Origin: Paludibacteraceae bacterium
GTDB lineage: Bacteria > Bacteroidota > Bacteroidia > Bacteroidales > Paludibacteraceae
DNA length: 64,000 nucleotides
Direction of reading: 5' to 3'
Assembly (NCBI GenBank): GCA_024401495.1
Contig: JAKSKW010000002.1
Location: 1 to 64,000, forward strand
This document shows positions 17,401 to 26,777 of this stretch, one piece after another (position 1 is the first letter of the stretch; every line of letters begins with the position of its first letter). Position numbers and translations under genes: made by a program. Under the pieces are notes generated by a model. That model was given only the letters and a program-made list of their open reading frames with translations, was not told the origin of the DNA and ran no database searches.

Positions 17401-18153
17401 GAAGTTGTGTGTCTCAGCCTTCAATGAGATGACCGACTGCATCTTCTTCACCTCGAAGTAATCAGGTTTGTCACCCGACTTTGGTGCGAACTGCTCGATC
17501 TCCGGACCAGCGTTGAAAGCAACGTTGTCCTTGTAAGCTGAAACCAACTTGTTAGGGTTAGTCTCTGATGTCTTCTTGATCATAGCGAAAAGTGAGCTCT
17601 CCATCTCCTTGCCGTCGATGATGAACTTTCCGCCGAATATCTTATGACGGCAGTGCTCTGAATTCACCTGTGAGAATCCGAACACCTCACTGTCTGTAAG
17701 CTTTCTTCCGATCTTTGCACTTACACTCTTCAAATACTCGATTTCCTGTGGGTTAAGAGCAAGACCCTCCTGCTTGTTGTATTCTTCAATATCGTCGATG
17801 TAGACAATTGGATCTGGAGTCTTTGAGATAGTGAAGATATCCTGGTTCAAACCGTTGTAGATACGCTGCAACATTGGATCGTGCTCTGCGTTCTCTCCTG
17901 AAGCCACGAAATACTCCTCGATTCTCTCAATGCCTTTGATACCCATGTTCTGAGTGATCTCCACTGCATTCGTACTCCAAGGTGTGATCATCTCGCGACG
18001 TGGACCAACGAACCATCCGTTGATGCTATCACACTCCATGTATTTGGCACCGCTAAATGCCCAAGTGAGTTTCTTAATATCTTCCTCACCCAATTTCGAC
18101 GAAACACCGACTGCGATTAAGCCGGCATCCTCTTTTTTGAAAAATAATATCAT
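14464..18153 (-). CDS. purL: Phosphoribosylformylglycinamidine synthase, single-chain
   Basis: Protein of 1229 residues, the large single-chain form (PurS-like N-terminus, two AIR-synthase-type halves and a glutaminase). The amide-transfer enzyme converts FGAR, glutamine and ATP to FGAM in purine synthesis. Seen: SVISLKAETHNFPTTVEPFNGAATGSGG near 255, VSIHDHGAGG near 430, GIATSIGHAPIAAL near 650, and the glutaminase with nucleophile Cys in LGVCNGCQLM near 1105 and MPHLERAIFPWQW near 1195. Full length. It is the last gene of a minus-strand unit, 22 bases behind the amidohydrolase. Confidence 0.97.
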   Translation of the reverse strand: MILFFKKEDAGLIAVGVSSKLGEEDIKKLTWAFSGAKYMECDSINGWFVGPRREMITPWSTNAVEITQNMGIKGIERIEEYFVASGENAEHDPMLQRIYNGLNQDIFTISKTPDPIVYIDDIEEYNKQEGLALNPQEIEYLKSVSAKIGRKLTDSEVFGFSQVNSEHCRHKIFGGKFIIDGKEMESSLFAMIKKTSETNPNKLVSAYKDNVAFNAGPEIEQFAPKSGDKPDYFEVKKMQSVISLKAETHNFPTTVEPFNGAATGSGGEIRDRLGGGKASLPIAGTAVYMTSYPRTEQGRSWEQAMKERSWLYQTPEQILIKASNGASDFGNKFGQPLICGSLMTFEHEENNKKFAFDKVIMLAGGVGFAKMKDAQKGHAEPGEKVVVMGGDNYRIGMGGGAVSSVETGQYSNAIELNAVQRANAEMQKRVSNVIRTLAESDANPIVSIHDHGAGGHLNCLSELVEETGGKIDMDALPVGDVTLSAKEIIGNESQERMGLLVHEKDIDLIKKIADRERAPMYVVGETTGDNRFVFEKKNGETPIDLEMKDMIGNPPRTVITDNSVEEHYTDATINVSKVDEYINNVLQLESVACKDWLTNKVDRSVTGKVARQQTCGEVQLPLADLGAVALDYRGKSGIATSIGHAPIAALADPEAGSVLAIAEALTNIVFAPLAEGLDSVSLSANWMWPCKNPGEDARLYKAVNAASDFACSLGINIPTGKDSLSMTQKYGNEKVYSPGTVIISAGAEVSDVKGIVTPVVANVPGSAIYYIDFSFDELKLGGSALFASLNKVGTEVPCVTDTEYFMDAFNTVQEMLKAGIVLAGHDISEGGMLTALLEMCFANSEGGLNVDLNGVGDDVMKVLFAENPGVLVQVSDCALAEKMMKEAGVGFAKIATPMEDRVVRVAKDKFKHDFQIDQLRDVWFKSSYLLDRRQSGEICAKKRYENYKNQPLRFKFNADFSGKLSKLGITADRTAPSGIKAAIIREKGTNGDREMAYSMYLAGFDVKDVHMTDLASGRETLDDVNLIVFCGGFSNSDVLGSAKGWAGGFLYNEKAKAALDHYYARPDTLSLGVCNGCQLMVELGLVYPNHEQKPRMLHNDSHKFESSFVALTIPQNESVMFKSLSGSNLGIWVAHGEGKFDLPYAESEYKIVGKYVYDGYPANPNGSKYATAAIASADGRHLAMMPHLERAIFPWQWAHYPLNRKSTDEVTPWIEAFVNARKWIEQNKK

Positions 18154-18175
18154 ATTGTGTTGAAATATTTTTGTC

Positions 18176-19426
18176 TTATTTTTTCTTCATTGCCTTGAAT
18201 CTTGCACATATTCTGTGTGTCTCCTCGATGATCTTGTCCTCACCTGGCACTACGCCCGACTGCATCAAGACACGTCCGTTACAGATTACTGTGTCGATGC
18301 ATCTGCTGTCTGCTGAGTAGACAAGGTTGGAGATCAAATTGTAGTCTGGCACAAGTCTCTCGTTGCTCATGTTGACTAGCACTGCGTCTGCCAATTTTCC
18401 TTCTGCGATGACTCCGGCGTCGATACCGAATGCCTCTGCTCCGGCTCTCGTCGCCATATCGAATACGTAATCAGCTGGAGCCGACTCTGCATCCTCTGTA
18501 AGTTTGGCAAGCAATGCGAAGAACTTCATCTCTTGAAGCATGTCAAGGTTGTTGTTCGACGACACTCCGTCTGTTCCAAGCACTACTCTTGATCCGCGTG
18601 AACGGTGCTGTGTAGTGTGGAAGGCTCCGCTTGAAAGCTTCATATTTGATGTTGGGTTCGACACGATCACACACTGGCGCTTAGCAAGAATATCTGCATC
18701 GCTGTCTGATGTGTGGACCACGTGAGCCAACGCTGTCTTATTAGTCAAGACTCCAAGACTGTCGAGCCATTCAACAGGAGACATTCCGTTGTGCTCTGCC
18801 TTGCAATCCTCTACCTCTTTAGCAGTCTCCGACAAATGAGTGTGGATCATCACACCTGCTTTGTCAGCCTCTCTTACACATCTCTCAAACAACTCTTTCG
18901 ATACTGTGTATGGAGCGTGAGGAGCGACTGCCATCTTTACTAATTCTGTGCTTTTGAATGAATGTAGAAGTCCGAATCGTCCGTTGATTGACTCTTCTCC
19001 CATTCTGTCCATCAAAGAAATACCGATCTGGGCACGAACACCCATCTCCTCGCATGCCTTGATGCTCTCCTCCACCATACCGTACATATCATTGAAGAAG
19101 ACGGTACCTGATTTGATCATCTCCAATAGGGCAAGCTTTGTGCCGACGTAGATGTCCTCCTCTACCATCTGATCCTCAACTGGCCAGATATGCTCGTTTA
19201 GCCATGTGAATAGAGGAAGGTCGTCTGCATAACTACGAAGCAATGTCATTGCGGCATGGCAATGTCCATTGTAGAATGGAGGAATAATTGCAAAACCTTT
19301 GCCGTCAATCTCCTTGTCAGCGTTTTCTGTAATGTTTGGGGCAATTCTGCTGAAACGATTGCCTTTAATCATAACGTCGGTGATTTTGCCATTAAGCAAC
19401 ACACCTTTAATAAGTATACTACTCAT
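18176..19426 (-). CDS. Amidohydrolase, MTA/SAH deaminase-like (TrzA/AtzA family)
   Basis: Protein of 416 residues of the metal-dependent amidohydrolase family. Metal ligands: the His pair in YNGHCHAAMTLLR near 54, His in APHAPYT near 168, His in MIHTHLSET near 195 and Asp in VLGTDGVSSNNNLDM near 280. This set matches 5-methylthioadenosine/S-adenosylhomocysteine deaminases and other adenine- or guanine-type deaminases. Between a CvfB-like gene and purL, a purine-salvage role is plausible. The substrate cannot be fixed from sequence alone. Confidence 0.85.
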   Translation of the reverse strand: MSSILIKGVLLNGKITDVMIKGNRFSRIAPNITENADKEIDGKGFAIIPPFYNGHCHAAMTLLRSYADDLPLFTWLNEHIWPVEDQMVEEDIYVGTKLALLEMIKSGTVFFNDMYGMVEESIKACEEMGVRAQIGISLMDRMGEESINGRFGLLHSFKSTELVKMAVAPHAPYTVSKELFERCVREADKAGVMIHTHLSETAKEVEDCKAEHNGMSPVEWLDSLGVLTNKTALAHVVHTSDSDADILAKRQCVIVSNPTSNMKLSSGAFHTTQHRSRGSRVVLGTDGVSSNNNLDMLQEMKFFALLAKLTEDAESAPADYVFDMATRAGAEAFGIDAGVIAEGKLADAVLVNMSNERLVPDYNLISNLVYSADSRCIDTVICNGRVLMQSGVVPGEDKIIEETHRICARFKAMKKK

Positions 19427-19448
19427 AACCTTTTCCTCCTAATTTTAG

Positions 19449-20282
19449 TTACACAAGACAGATGTAATTTTCGTGAATTTCAATCAGACGTTGCTTGAAC
19501 AACACTCCGATGGACTTCTTGAAACTCTTCTTGCTGCATCCGAACATGTCGGCGATCAACTCCGAATCCGATTTGTCGCATACGTTTAATCTGCCACCGT
19601 TCTTACGCAATTCTTCCATGATTATATCCGACAACTCGTCAGTCACTTTGAATCCAAGCGGCTGCATTGAGATGTCAATCTTTCCGTCTTCACGGACATT
19701 CTTCACATAGCCTGTATAAAGTGCGCCGACCTCAATCTCCTGGAAGATCTCGCTCTGGTAGATCATTCCCCAGTGAGCGTTGTTGACAATCACTTTATAG
19801 CCTCGCTCATGACGTGAGGCGATCAAGATATCCACCTCGTCGTTAAGCTCGTATTTTGCAGGAGAGACGTTGAGATATTGGTCAATTCTGCTTGTCGCGA
19901 TGATCTGGCGTGACACCAAATCATAATAGACATAGACCAAGTAGCGTCTGTCGACCTGCATGCGCATCGTCATCTCTCGCGATGGCAAGAACAACGGACG
20001 GGATAATCCCCAGTCGAGCAACGCTCCTGCTTTCGACACCTCGTCGACAAATAGATAACCGAACTCGCCTGGCATCACATACGGCATCATCGTAGTGGGC
20101 ACCATCTCTCGTTTGGCATTCATGAAGATGAACACCTCCACCTGCTGTCCGACCTCCGCACCGTCTGGCAATTCCAGTTTGCGCATAAAAAGAGTATCAC
20201 CGTCGACCATATCTTTGATGATATAGCCGTCGGCTCTAACCTCTGAAACTTCTAATATGTTTTTTTTTCCTACTTCTAACAT
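19449..20282 (-). CDS. CvfB-type S1 RNA-binding protein
   Basis: About 277 residues from the ATG at 20280-20282. Contains S1-like repeats: an early VGQQVEVFIFMNAKREMVPTT, a middle NDEVDILIASRHERGYKVIV and VGALYTGYVKNVREDGKIDISM. It ends in a winged helix (SELIADMFGCSKKSFKKSIGVLFKQRLI). This is the architecture of CvfB, an RNA-binding regulator first named in staphylococci. A CAAATTTA (TAAATTTG on the minus strand, 20322-20329) is a fitting -7 element and places the transcription start after the longer upstream frame, supporting this start. Confidence 0.88.
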   Translation of the reverse strand: MLEVGKKNILEVSEVRADGYIIKDMVDGDTLFMRKLELPDGAEVGQQVEVFIFMNAKREMVPTTMMPYVMPGEFGYLFVDEVSKAGALLDWGLSRPLFLPSREMTMRMQVDRRYLVYVYYDLVSRQIIATSRIDQYLNVSPAKYELNDEVDILIASRHERGYKVIVNNAHWGMIYQSEIFQEIEVGALYTGYVKNVREDGKIDISMQPLGFKVTDELSDIIMEELRKNGGRLNVCDKSDSELIADMFGCSKKSFKKSIGVLFKQRLIEIHENYICLV

Positions 20283-20330
20283 ATATGCGATTTGTTCAGG
20301 TAGGCATGTCCTACCCTTACGCAAATTTAT

Positions 20331-21194
20331 TTATTTCGATGTGTGTTCCTTCAAGAAATCTCTACACTTGTCCTTGACAACCTTTGTGTACTCTGGAGTA
20401 GGGAACTCGTTTGCTCCTTCCACTTCTGTGAATTGAGCCAAATCGCCAAGTTGTGAAGACAACTGCTTCGACTGTAAAAGACCTTCAGGACCATACTTGT
20501 CGGCTGTTCCGTGGAATACCAAACAAGGAACTTTAGCGTCAAAATTCTTCTCAAACTCGCTCAAGTTCAAAGCTGATGATGTTGAGATTGAGATTACACC
20601 TTTAATACCGTCTGTAGTTAGTTTGTCTGTTCCAGAAACGTATGTGTACATGTAAGATGCTACAACGTCAGCTCCAGAAGCATTACCTGCCAAGATGATA
20701 TTGGTTGTATCGATTCCATATTTGTCAGCCTTAGTCTTCATTGTTCTAAGGGCATCATTCACGTCGCTCAACGCTGTACGGAAAGTCTTGATTGTCTTGT
20801 CATTGTTCTTGTCAGCCTTGATATTTGAACATTTAGGAATACAAACCTTGTAACCCAAATCTACAAATGTGCGTGCCCACTCGAATGATGGCATATCCTT
20901 AACTGCGCCCTCTACAAATACCACAACTGGCATCTTCTCTTCCTTCTTCTTCTCTGGTCCGTAAATAGATAATGTACGGAATTGGTCAAGCACGTCACAA
21001 TCGATACAGATTGCATACGACAACTTATCTACGTAACACTCTGCTATTTGATTCTCTACAGGAACAAATGCTGTAGATGAGACGTTTACTGCAACAGTAG
21101 CATCTGCAGGAACAGAGTCTTCTTTATTTGATCCAGCGCAACAACACATCAATGTTGAAAAAGCTAAAGCGGAAATATAATTAAAAATCTTCAT
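20331..21194 (-). CDS. Alpha/beta-hydrolase-like lipoprotein with degenerate active site
   Basis: Protein of 287 residues, lipoprotein signal LMCCCAGSN. The fold resembles the BD-FAE/carboxylesterase group: PVVVFVEGAVKDMPSFEWA in place of the HGG oxyanion loop, and HGTADKYGP with the usual acid residue. The nucleophile elbow reads AGNASGADVV where active relatives have AGDSAGG, putting Ala in the Ser position with Ser one residue later. The usual GxxH is GANEF, with Asn instead of His. At least two catalytic positions look lost, so it may be non-enzymatic or use a shifted serine. Single gene on the minus strand. Confidence 0.78.
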   Translation of the reverse strand: MKIFNYISALAFSTLMCCCAGSNKEDSVPADATVAVNVSSTAFVPVENQIAECYVDKLSYAICIDCDVLDQFRTLSIYGPEKKKEEKMPVVVFVEGAVKDMPSFEWARTFVDLGYKVCIPKCSNIKADKNNDKTIKTFRTALSDVNDALRTMKTKADKYGIDTTNIILAGNASGADVVASYMYTYVSGTDKLTTDGIKGVISISTSSALNLSEFEKNFDAKVPCLVFHGTADKYGPEGLLQSKQLSSQLGDLAQFTEVEGANEFPTPEYTKVVKDKCRDFLKEHTSK

Positions 21195-21316
21195 GTTATG
21201 ATATTTAGTAAATTGCAGTTAAATATATGAATATTTTAAGACTAACTTGCCATGATAGTCAAAAAACTTCATTAAAGTTAATAAATCCGTAATATTATAT
21301 CCTTGTTTTGCGATAA

Positions 21317-21859
21317 TTATGATACGATTGCCTTTGCCACTTCTTTTGAAGCATCTTTGCCAAACAATGCCTCAACCAATGCCAACGCGAATGCTTTTGC
21401 TGTACCTGCGCTTCTTCCTGTGACAAAGTTGCCTGAGATTTCGTATGGAGCTCCTGTTGCTACCGCACCTTTAAGATACTGCTCGTACCCTGGGTAGCAT
21501 GTCGCTGTCTTGCCGTCAAGCAAACCAAGTGACCCGTAGATCATTGGTGCGGCACAGATGGCTGCCAACCATTTCTTCTCGTCGTTGGCTTTCTTGATCA
21601 ACTCTACCAACTCAGCATGCTCCAATAGTGTCTTGTGTCCTGGACCTCCTGGCAAGAATAACATGTCGGCGTCGCTATAATTGTTGTCGGCGAATAGGCT
21701 GTCGGCAATCACAGTGACGTTGTGTGAACCTGTGACCTCTTTCTTTCCTGTCACGCTGACCTTCTCAACAGTCGCACCCGCTCTGATTAGTAGGTCAATT
21801 GGATAAATGGCTTCAGTCTCTTCGAAACCGTCTGCCAAAAAAACATATACTTTCTTCAT
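21317..21859 (-). CDS. DJ-1/PfpI family protein
   Basis: Protein of 180 residues of the DJ-1 (YajL/ThiJ) subgroup: MKKVYVFLADGFEETEA at the start supplies the conserved Glu, and AICAAPMIYGSLGLLDG near 100 has the reactive Cys in the nucleophile elbow. DJ-1 proteins have been tied to oxidative-stress protection and repair or protection from reactive carbonyls; the exact activity is debated. The start lies one base behind the TonB-like stop, making it the last gene of the ExbB-ExbD-TonB unit. Confidence 0.92.
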   Translation of the reverse strand: MKKVYVFLADGFEETEAIYPIDLLIRAGATVEKVSVTGKKEVTGSHNVTVIADSLFADNNYSDADMLFLPGGPGHKTLLEHAELVELIKKANDEKKWLAAICAAPMIYGSLGLLDGKTATCYPGYEQYLKGAVATGAPYEISGNFVTGRSAGTAKAFALALVEALFGKDASKEVAKAIVS

Positions 21860-21860
21860 T

Positions 21861-22745
21861 TTAATTTAATACAAATTTGTAAGTAATGGTACCAGTCTGA
21901 TTCTTCTTACCTGGTATCGCATTAAATTTTGTCTTCTTCGCTGCATCTATTGCCGCATTATGAAGACGCTTAGATGTAATATCCGTACCTGGAGCAATCT
22001 CAGCAATGATGACATCACCACTCTCGTTTACTGTGATACGAATCACGATAGTTCCTTCTTCTTGTTCTCCGTATGCTGGACGCGCCATCTCACCACGTAG
22101 TGAACGACCGGCAAGCGACCAAGAGTTGTTGTTGCCTGTCTTTGCATGTCCTTGCGACGGTGCATTGTTTGGATCTCCAGTTGATTTGCCCTGACTTCCT
22201 GTCGAAGTGCCGTCGCCTTTACCAGTAGACGAGTTGTCGTTGCCAAGTCCGCCGTTTCCTCCCTGACCGAAGACGTTCTTCAAGCGGTTTCCGATTTCAG
22301 CCTTCTGCTTGTTCTCCTTCTCAATCTGGGCAAGTTTCTCAGCCTCTCTACGTTTGCGTTCAGCTTCCTCTGCCTGTTTCTTCTTACGTTCAGCGTCGGC
22401 CTCCTTCTTCTTGGCTTCCTCTTTCTTCTTCTCCTCGTCAGCCTTCGGCATTGCCACTGTTTCCTCTATGTCCTGAGTCTCATATGCTTCAGGAGCAGTA
22501 GATGGATCAGCCGCTGGAGATGCTTCTGCAAGTTGTCCTTCAATTTCACTGGCTGGGGTTGGCTCAAAGAGATCACTTCCTCCAAAATCGTCTGCACCGA
22601 GAGACACTGCCAAACCTTCCTCTGTGGTGTCCATCTGCGATGTCATACAGCCGAAGATAAGCACCAAGAAAATGACAGCATGGAAAACCACAGTTCCCGT
22701 CGCACCATATGCTTTGGCTTCGGTTTTAAGCTTTTGTCTATCCAT
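21861..22745 (-). CDS. TonB-like energy transducer
   Basis: Protein of 294 residues: one N-terminal transmembrane helix (GTVVFHAVIFLVLIFGCM), an acidic then strongly charged Lys/Glu/Ala coiled region (about 95-150), a Gly/Ser/Asn-rich low-complexity stretch, and a TonB C-terminal fold (about 210-294) ending in KFNAIPGKKNQTGTITYKFVLN. Overall this is the TonB/TolA layout. With ExbB and ExbD upstream it transmits proton-motive force to outer-membrane receptors. The sequence alone does not separate TonB from TolA function. Confidence 0.85.
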   Translation of the reverse strand: MDRQKLKTEAKAYGATGTVVFHAVIFLVLIFGCMTSQMDTTEEGLAVSLGADDFGGSDLFEPTPASEIEGQLAEASPAADPSTAPEAYETQDIEETVAMPKADEEKKKEEAKKKEADAERKKKQAEEAERKRREAEKLAQIEKENKQKAEIGNRLKNVFGQGGNGGLGNDNSSTGKGDGTSTGSQGKSTGDPNNAPSQGHAKTGNNNSWSLAGRSLRGEMARPAYGEQEEGTIVIRITVNESGDVIIAEIAPGTDITSKRLHNAAIDAAKKTKFNAIPGKKNQTGTITYKFVLN

Positions 22746-22763
22746 ACACTCTCGTTTATTTGA

Positions 22764-23177
22764 CTATTTTTTCATCGGACGTGTCGCAATAACAAGCTTA
22801 AACTTATTCTTGTTGGCGATGTCCAATATCTTAACCACCTCACCATGAGGCACACTCTCGTCGGCATACAAAGCGACATACATTTCTGGCTCAGCCAATT
22901 GTATTCCCTGAAGGTAGCTCTCTATCTCCTCAAGCTGAATTGGTCGCTCTGTCTCGTTTCCGAATGCCACATAGTGGTTGAGCTCCTTATCTATAGTGAC
23001 TCGCGTCAACGGTTTTGCAGCCGTCTGCGAATTGCTCTGAGGCAACATCAGTTTGATGGCGTTGGGATGCACCACCGATGAAGTCAACATGAAGAATATC
23101 AGCAACAAGAAGATGATATCCGTCATTGACGACATGCTGAAGCTTGCCTCTGCTTTATTTCTACGTTTTAAAGCCAT
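22764..23177 (-). CDS. exbD: ExbD/TolR biopolymer transport protein
   Basis: Protein of 137 residues: one transmembrane helix (SSMTDIIFLLLIFFML) with the proton-relevant Asp at its N-terminal end, then a periplasmic domain ending in GEVVKILDIANKNKFKLVIATRP. Works with the ExbB gene 13 bases upstream and the TonB gene 18 bases downstream. Confidence 0.92.
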   Translation of the reverse strand: MALKRRNKAEASFSMSSMTDIIFLLLIFFMLTSSVVHPNAIKLMLPQSNSQTAAKPLTRVTIDKELNHYVAFGNETERPIQLEEIESYLQGIQLAEPEMYVALYADESVPHGEVVKILDIANKNKFKLVIATRPMKK

Positions 23178-23190
23178 AGCATTCAGTTAT

Positions 23191-23883
23191 TTAGTTGGCA
23201 GGCTCATTCAAAATATCCATAAATTCAAGTGAACGTGCTTCCATATCACGCACTACCTTGTCAACACGAGTTGTCAAATAGTTGTATGCGAAGAATGCGA
23301 TGATACCAACGAACAATCCACCAAGTGTTGTCACCATGGCTGTGTAGATACCGCCAGCCAATGAGGATACATCGATGTTGTTACCTGCGTTTGACATCTG
23401 GAAGAATGCGTCGATCATTCCGGCTACTGTTCCCAAGAATCCGATCATTGGAGCACCTCCGGAGATTGTGGCAAGGTATGAAAGACCAGTCTCAAGCTTC
23501 GATACCTCAAGATTTCCTACGTTCTCAACAGCAACAGAGACATCGGACATTGGGCGACCAAGACGCTGGATACCCTTCTCGATCATTCTCGCGCATGGAG
23601 TGTTGTTGTCACGGCAAAGATTCAAAGCTGCGTCGATCTTGCCCTCGTTGATGTAATCCTTAATCTTATTCATGAAAGACGCATCGTATTTCGACGCTGC
23701 GTTGATCACAGTTAGTCGCTCGAAGAAGATGTAGATTGCGACAATGCTAAGAAGAAGCAAAGGAATCATAATCACTCCACCCTTCATCGCTGTGTCAAGC
23801 AGGTTGATGCTCTGCTGTGCTGGCTCCTCTACGTTGTTCACTGCAACGGTTTCAGGAATTTGTAATAGCATGTTCAAATTCAT
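23191..23883 (-). CDS. exbB: ExbB/TolQ/MotA proton channel protein
   Basis: Protein of 230 residues with three membrane segments: about 38-55 (IMIPLLLLSIVAIYIFFERL), about 125-150 (LSYLATISGGAPMIGFLGTVAGMI) and about 175-200 (MVTTLGGLFVGIIAFFAYNYL). The GFLGTVAGM and TTLGGL motifs are typical of ExbB/TolQ. It energises TonB with ExbD. An N-terminal extension of about 30 residues precedes the first helix, as is common in Bacteroidetes. Confidence 0.93.
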   Translation of the reverse strand: MNLNMLLQIPETVAVNNVEEPAQQSINLLDTAMKGGVIMIPLLLLSIVAIYIFFERLTVINAASKYDASFMNKIKDYINEGKIDAALNLCRDNNTPCARMIEKGIQRLGRPMSDVSVAVENVGNLEVSKLETGLSYLATISGGAPMIGFLGTVAGMIDAFFQMSNAGNNIDVSSLAGGIYTAMVTTLGGLFVGIIAFFAYNYLTTRVDKVVRDMEARSLEFMDILNEPAN

Positions 23884-23914
23884 AATTCACAATATTATAT
23901 AAAAGGTTCTTTGT

Positions 23915-25123
23915 TTACGCTTTTTTGATTGTATGTCCCATACGGTTCTTCTTAGTCTCAATGTAGAAGCGGTTGTATTTGTTTGGCTCAACCTCAATCG
24001 CTACATTCTCCACGATCTCAAGCCCGTAGCTCTCCAAACCGATTCTCTTGACTGGGTTGTTGGTCATCAGACGCATCTTCTTCACTCCAAGGATCTGAAG
24101 AATTTCAGCACCTACACCGTACTCTCTCTCGTCTGGTTTGAAACCAAGATGGATATTGGCGTCGACGGTATCCAATCCCTCCTCCTGAAGTTTGTATGCC
24201 TTGATCTTGTTCATCAATCCGATGCCACGTCCTTCCTGATTCATATATAATATGACTCCCTTGCCTTCTTTCTCTACCATCTCCATAGCTTTCTGTAGCT
24301 GCTCACCACAGTCGCAACGACGTGAGCCGAAGATATCACCTGTCGCACATGATGAGTGGACGCGTACTAAGATTGGCTCGTCTGGCTGCCACTCTCCCTT
24401 GATTAGGGCTACGTGTTCAAGACCGTTTGATTTTTGACGGAATGGGATCAACTTAAAGTTGCCATACAATGTTGGCATCTCCACCTTCTCCCCAGTCTCA
24501 ACCACACACTCTTTCTTTCTGCGGTATGCGATCAGATCCTTGATGGCAATCATCTTCATTCCGAATTTCTTTGCCACCTCAATTAGCTGAGGCATACGAG
24601 CCATTGTGCCGTCTTCGTTAAGGATTTCAATAAGTGCGGCTGCGGGCTGAAGCCCTGACAAACGAGCCAAATCCACAGCTGCCTCTGTGTGTCCTGCTCT
24701 TGCAAGCACACCGTTGTCTTGGGCGTAAAGAGGGTTGATATGACCTGGACGTCCAAATGTAGTGCTTGTGCTTGACGGATCGGCAAGTGCCTGAACTGTC
24801 ATCGCACGGTCGTGTGCAGATACACCAGTCGTACAACCTTCAAGTTTGTCTACAGTCACAGTGAACGGAGTCCCTAAAATGGATGTGTTGTCGGCCACCT
24901 GACGGTCAAGCCCAAGCTCTTTTGCTCTTGAGATAGTGATTGGTGCGCAAAGTACGCCACGTCCCTCACGAAGCATAAAATTGATCTTCTCTGGTGTGAT
25001 AAGTTCTGCAGCAGTGATGAAATCGCCTTCGTTTTCGCGATCCTCGTCGTCTACTACAATCACAAACTTACCCTGCTTGAAATCCTCAAGCGCCTCTTCT
25101 ATTGTATTTATACTATAGTTCAT
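23915..25123 (-). CDS. ribBA: Bifunctional DHBP synthase / GTP cyclohydrolase II
   Basis: Protein of 402 residues. The N-terminal RibB half makes 3,4-dihydroxy-2-butanone 4-phosphate: [14 protein letters not shown] near 22 and [14 protein letters not shown] near 100. The C-terminal RibA half opens [27 protein letters not shown] near 255 holds the zinc cysteines, and [13 protein letters not shown] near 300 follows. Together they supply both riboflavin precursors. The start overlaps the end of the LptF/G gene by 11 bases. No FMN riboswitch is visible because the gene is internal to the operon. Confidence 0.96.
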   Translation of the reverse strand: MNYSINTIEEALEDFKQGKFVIVVDDEDRENEGDFITAAELITPEKINFMLREGRGVLCAPITISRAKELGLDRQVADNTSILGTPFTVTVDKLEGCTTGVSAHDRAMTVQALADPSSTSTTFGRPGHINPLYAQDNGVLARAGHTEAAVDLARLSGLQPAAALIEILNEDGTMARMPQLIEVAKKFGMKMIAIKDLIAYRRKKECVVETGEKVEMPTLYGNFKLIPFRQKSNGLEHVALIKGEWQPDEPILVRVHSSCATGDIFGSRRCDCGEQLQKAMEMVEKEGKGVILYMNQEGRGIGLMNKIKAYKLQEEGLDTVDANIHLGFKPDEREYGVGAEILQILGVKKMRLMTNNPVKRIGLESYGLEIVENVAIEVEPNKYNRFYIETKKNRMGHTIKKA

Positions 25124-26642
25124 TGTTAGATACTGTATTTTCTTGACTAACTTCTTGTTTTTTCTTTTTTGAGAACAAGCTCTTGAAGAACTTGACTATG
25201 TTTTTGCCTATCGTGCTTGCTGTAGGCATATTGAATGTTGCGTCGATTGCTGCCTTGTATGTCAGGAACAATCCAAGAGGGAAGAGCATTCCTGAGCTCA
25301 ACCATGTTCCTACCCACACTGGCCATCCTCCGTTTCTCGCCATCTTGAATCCTGTGTTGTCCACGATATAGTAGACGATGAATAGCAGGATGGATATCAC
25401 TACAGGCAGACCGAATCCACCTTTACGGATGATGGCACCCAACGGTGCTCCGATAAAGAAGAAGATGATACATGCGAATGAAAGTGTGAACTTACGGTGT
25501 CGCTCGATATCATGTTTCCACATCTGCTTGTCGACGGAAGCGTATTTGCGCTCGCCGTAGTAGTCAAGCTCATTACGGACTATCTGCATCTGGTTGATGG
25601 CTCTGTCAAACGACTCTTTCTGCTGCAATAGTGTGCGACGGTTGATTATCGCCTCGTAGCTTTTGGCCTTTTCCAATGAAATGGTGTCAAGGTTTGTCCT
25701 GACATATCCGCTGTCGAGCTTGCGGCCAAAGAATAGGGAGTTGACGTATTTGTTGGCATAAACTGTGGCCAAACTGTCGGACTCTCTTTGCAATGAATCC
25801 ACCGACTGTGTCAACTGCTCAAGATTCTTAGTTGTCTGTTTGCCTGCCACCGACTCCTCACTCACCATGTTAAGACTGTTGTCGTAGTCCATGATCAATT
25901 CACGGTAGCCGAAAGTCTCGCGTCGGAACGGGATGTTTTTTCTCGACACCTGAACTTCTTTGCCCTTCATATTCTCAAACATCTCACCGTTGTGAAGCTT
26001 AAGGATAAAACCTTTCTTATCAGCAGTGGAGACGAGCATTCCCGAATCTGCAGTCACGATTCTGATGTTGTCTGCTCCACCTACACCTGAATTGCCGGTG
26101 AAGTCGTAGATCATCATATCGTAAAGCATTCTTGTGTCGTGGTTTTTACTGCGCACGTAGATGCTGTAGTTTTCAATACCAGTATAGAATGAGCCGACTG
26201 GAATCGATACATCCGGAGATTTGTGCTTGATTGAGCGTAGCAACACCGTCCATTTCAACTGGACATCAGGCATCACCACATTTGAGAAGTAGAACGAACC
26301 GATGGAAAGCAGACCAATCACCACAAGGTATGGCTTCATGATTCTAAACAATGATATTCCCGCCGCTTTCATCGCAATAAGTTCAAGACGCTCTCCCAAT
26401 CCGCCGAAACTCATCAGCGACGACAGTAGGATAGCAAGAGGCAAAGCCATCGGAACAAGAGTCAAGGCGGCATAGTAGAAGAACTGTGCCATGACTATCA
26501 AATCCAGTCCCTTACCTACCATTTCATCGATGTATCTCCATAGCGACTGCATCAGCAGGATGAATAGACATACGAAGAATGTGGCCAAGAAACTTAGCAA
26601 ATAATCCTTCAAAAGGAAAGTATGTAGGCGTTTTAACTGCAT
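25113..26642 (-). CDS. LptF/LptG-family permease (YjgP/YjgQ)
   Basis: About 509 residues. Membrane helices cluster at the N-terminus ([44 protein letters not shown], and [15 protein letters not shown]) and near the C-terminus ([25 protein letters not shown] and [13 protein letters not shown]), with a jellyroll-type periplasmic domain between. This is the LptF/G subunit of the lipopolysaccharide export ABC transporter. A CAAAAATA (TATTTTTG on the minus strand, 26662-26669) just upstream favours the second ATG at 26642 over the one at 26651. Probably the first gene of the operon running to DJ-1. Confidence 0.9.
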   Translation of the reverse strand: MQLKRLHTFLLKDYLLSFLATFFVCLFILLMQSLWRYIDEMVGKGLDLIVMAQFFYYAALTLVPMALPLAILLSSLMSFGGLGERLELIAMKAAGISLFRIMKPYLVVIGLLSIGSFYFSNVVMPDVQLKWTVLLRSIKHKSPDVSIPVGSFYTGIENYSIYVRSKNHDTRMLYDMMIYDFTGNSGVGGADNIRIVTADSGMLVSTADKKGFILKLHNGEMFENMKGKEVQVSRKNIPFRRETFGYRELIMDYDNSLNMVSEESVAGKQTTKNLEQLTQSVDSLQRESDSLATVYANKYVNSLFFGRKLDSGYVRTNLDTISLEKAKSYEAIINRRTLLQQKESFDRAINQMQIVRNELDYYGERKYASVDKQMWKHDIERHRKFTLSFACIIFFFIGAPLGAIIRKGGFGLPVVISILLFIVYYIVDNTGFKMARNGGWPVWVGTWLSSGMLFPLGLFLTYKAAIDATFNMPTASTIGKNIVKFFKSLFSKKKKQEVSQENTVSNNEL

Positions 26643-26661
26643 CTTAAACATATTTCGACTA

Positions 26662-26669
26662 CAAAAATA
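26662..26669 (-). promoter_or_regulatory. -7 promoter element of the LptF/G-ribBA-exbBD-tonB operon
   Basis: Reads TATTTTTG on the minus strand, 20 bases before the ATG at 26642; matches TAnnTTTG. No good -33 TTTG found. Confidence 0.5.
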
Positions 26670-26777
26670 GTCTTTTTCTATCTTTTTTTCGTGTTTTTAC
26701 CATACTATATGTTGTGATTTTTGAGATTTTTTTGCTCTTTTGCTTTTGAAAATTATAAACAAAACAAATATTAGGAA

